A DNA stretch of 5,987 nt. It comes from Chloroflexia bacterium. Lineage in GTDB: Bacteria; Chloroflexota; Chloroflexia; QHBQ01; JADMIH01. The notes beneath the pieces were generated by a model that did no database searches, was not told the DNA's origin, and was given only the letters and a program-made list of their open reading frames with translations. Each line of letters opens with the position of its first letter. The stretch's first letter is position 1. The translations under genes were made by a program, and so were the position numbers. The stretch lies in contig JAICKM010000446.1 in assembly GCA_025927935.1 (NCBI GenBank), positions 1 to 5,987 on the forward strand. The letters are read 5' to 3'. Positions 4,799-5,987 of this stretch are shown here, piece after piece.

Positions 4799-5987
4799 AC
4801 CGGGCGCCGGGCCTCGCCCCCGCGCCGCCGGAGCCGCCGGGCGCGACAGGGACTGAGGCGGCTCCACGCCCGCCGCCCGCGCCCGCCGCCCGGCGATCCG
4901 CGCTCCTGCACGCGCTGGCGCTGGGGCTGATCGTGGTCGTGGCGCTGGCGTTGCGCGTCGTGGGCCATAACTGGGACGAGAACCAGCACCTCAACGTCGA
5001 CGACTACTACGTCACCAAGGTGGCGATGAACCGCGTCAATCTGCCGCCCGGCGTCCCCCTCGGCCAGTTGCTCGATCCCGCGCACAGCCCGCTCAACCCG
5101 CGCACGGGCGGCGAGTTCTACGTCTACGGCGCCCTGCCCCTCTACGCGGCGCGCGCTACGGGCGCCCTGGCGACAGCCGCCACCGGCAATACCTACTACA
5201 GTTCGCTGAACGGCGTCGAGCAGATCGGGCGGGTGCTGGCCGCGCTGTTCGATACGCTGACGCTGCTGCTGGTCTATCTGGTGGCGCGGCGGCTCTGGGG
5301 CGCGGGGGCGGGCCTGATCGCGGCGGCGCTCTACGCGCTGGCCGTCTTACCCATCCAGATCAGCCACTTTTACATCACCGACCCGTTCATGACCACGTTC
5401 ATGACGGCGACCCTGGCCGCGAGCGTGTTGTTCTATCAGACGCGGCGGCGCCGCTTTGCCGCGCTGGCCGGGCTGTGTACCGGGCTGGCCCTGGCCTGCA
5501 AGCTCAGCGCGGCCCCGGTGATCGTCCTGCCCCTCGCGGCGGCGCTCGCTCTCTGGTGGCAATCCCGCAGTGCGGGGGATGGGCAGCAGCACGCTACCCG
5601 GTGGTTGGTCGGGACGGGGGCGCTGATCGCCGGGACGGCGTTCCTCGGCCTGCTGCTGGCCGACCCGTTCGCCGTGCTGGACGCGGGCAGCTATCTACGC
5701 ATCATGACCGAGCAGGCGACCATCCAGACCGGCGACAAGGACCAATGGTTCACGCGCAAGTACGTCGGCACCTGGCCGGTGCTCTACCTGGGCGGCCAGT
5801 TGTTGCTGCTGGGCGCTGGGCCGCTCGTGGGCCTGACGGGGCTGCTGGGCGGCGGCCTGGTGGTGGCGCGCGCCTGGCGCGGGCGCCGGGTGGCCGAGGG
5901 GTTGCTGCTGCTGGGCGGCCTGGCCTATTTCGCCTCTATCGCCTTTGCTGAGACGCAATGGGTGCGCTACCTGCTGCCGGTCGTGCC
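4795..5987 (+). CDS. GT39/PMT-like membrane glycosyltransferase, N-terminal part, cut by right edge
   Basis: The frame is open for 397 codons from GTG 4795 to the window edge with no stop. Such enzymes use a polyprenyl-phosphate-linked sugar to glycosylate an extracytoplasmic acceptor; donor and acceptor cannot be told here. Residues 4-34 form a Pro/Ala-rich tail, followed by a first helix at about 36-57. The next loop carries acidic pairs Asp61-Glu62 and Asp69-Asp70 in a context (HLNVDDYYVTKVA) like the HLHPDERFLTMV stretch of related chloroflexotal enzymes, so the catalytic carboxylate is probably Asp69 or Asp70. Further helices lie near 145-165, 170-190 and 197-215. Other family marks are SHFYITDPFMTTF (190-201), GLALACKLSAAPV, the YVGTWPVLYLGGQLLLLG segment and WVRYLLPV at the edge. 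The start overlaps the yqeC stop as GTGA; an adjacent GTG at 4792 is equally possible, with a weak GGTGG at 4780-4784. An in-frame stop at 4681 bounds the start. Confidence 0.85.
   Translation, partial: MNRAPGLAPAPPEPPGATGTEAAPRPPPAPAARRSALLHALALGLIVVVALALRVVGHNWDENQHLNVDDYYVTKVAMNRVNLPPGVPLGQLLDPAHSPLNPRTGGEFYVYGALPLYAARATGALATAATGNTYYSSLNGVEQIGRVLAALFDTLTLLLVYLVARRLWGAGAGLIAAALYALAVLPIQISHFYITDPFMTTFMTATLAASVLFYQTRRRRFAALAGLCTGLALACKLSAAPVIVLPLAAALALWWQSRSAGDGQQHATRWLVGTGALIAGTAFLGLLLADPFAVLDAGSYLRIMTEQATIQTGDKDQWFTRKYVGTWPVLYLGGQLLLLGAGPLVGLTGLLGGGLVVARAWRGRRVAEGLLLLGGLAYFASIAFAETQWVRYLLPVV

Noticed and set aside
5475..5951. A 158-codon plus-strand frame in the right part of the window
   Set aside because: It lies in another frame inside the glycosyltransferase gene and is Arg/Gly/Pro-rich without motifs. 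The in-frame 4795-5987 reading has clear membrane helices and family signatures.
1..5987. CRISPR arrays, tRNA or rRNA genes, insertion sequences
   Set aside because: I saw no regularly spaced direct repeats, no tRNA-like cloverleaf with a CCA end, no rRNA signature and no transposase motif on either strand.

Overview
The window is GC-rich, densely coding bacterial chromosome. The sequence alone does not fix the organism. A member of the Chloroflexota is the best guess: a polytopic lipid-carrier glycosyltransferase resembling those common in that phylum, a YqeC-family protein beside unrelated membrane genes, an SpoIIM-like domain in a non-sporulation setting, and dispersed GC-rich palindromes of the 'TGAGC-GCAGCGAAG' kind all fit. 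This placement is inference.

Layout. (1) Positions 1-867, plus strand: the C-terminal part of a 4-alpha-glucanotransferase (malQ, GH77), cut by the left edge. (2) Positions 868-1042: a short convergent intergenic gap with two palindromic elements. (3) Positions 1043-2008, minus strand: a membrane-anchored serine alpha/beta-hydrolase with a complete catalytic triad. (4) Positions 2009-2410: a divergent intergenic region with two opposed extended -10 promoters, a strong hairpin in the presumed leader of the hydrolase gene, and an operator-like perfect dyad just upstream of the plus-strand promoter. (5) Positions 2411-5987, plus strand: a tightly packed three-gene run. It comprises an ABC-2-type permease apparently fused to an SpoIIM-like (DUF95) membrane domain, a YqeC-family P-loop protein 3 bp downstream, and a GT39/PMT-like membrane glycosyltransferase whose GTG start overlaps the yqeC stop by 4 bp and which runs off the right edge.

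The three plus-strand genes are probably co-transcribed from the promoter near 2318-2326. What joins them functionally is not obvious. YqeC is linked in the literature to selenium-dependent molybdenum hydroxylase maturation, yet no hydroxylase, XdhC or selenium gene is visible here. The permease has no ATP-binding subunit in the window. The malQ fragment is an ordinary glycogen/maltodextrin enzyme with no evident link to the rest. The most notable items are the ABC-2/SpoIIM fusion, its coupling to yqeC, and the regulatory architecture of the divergent promoter region. I did not find a convincing wholly new system.
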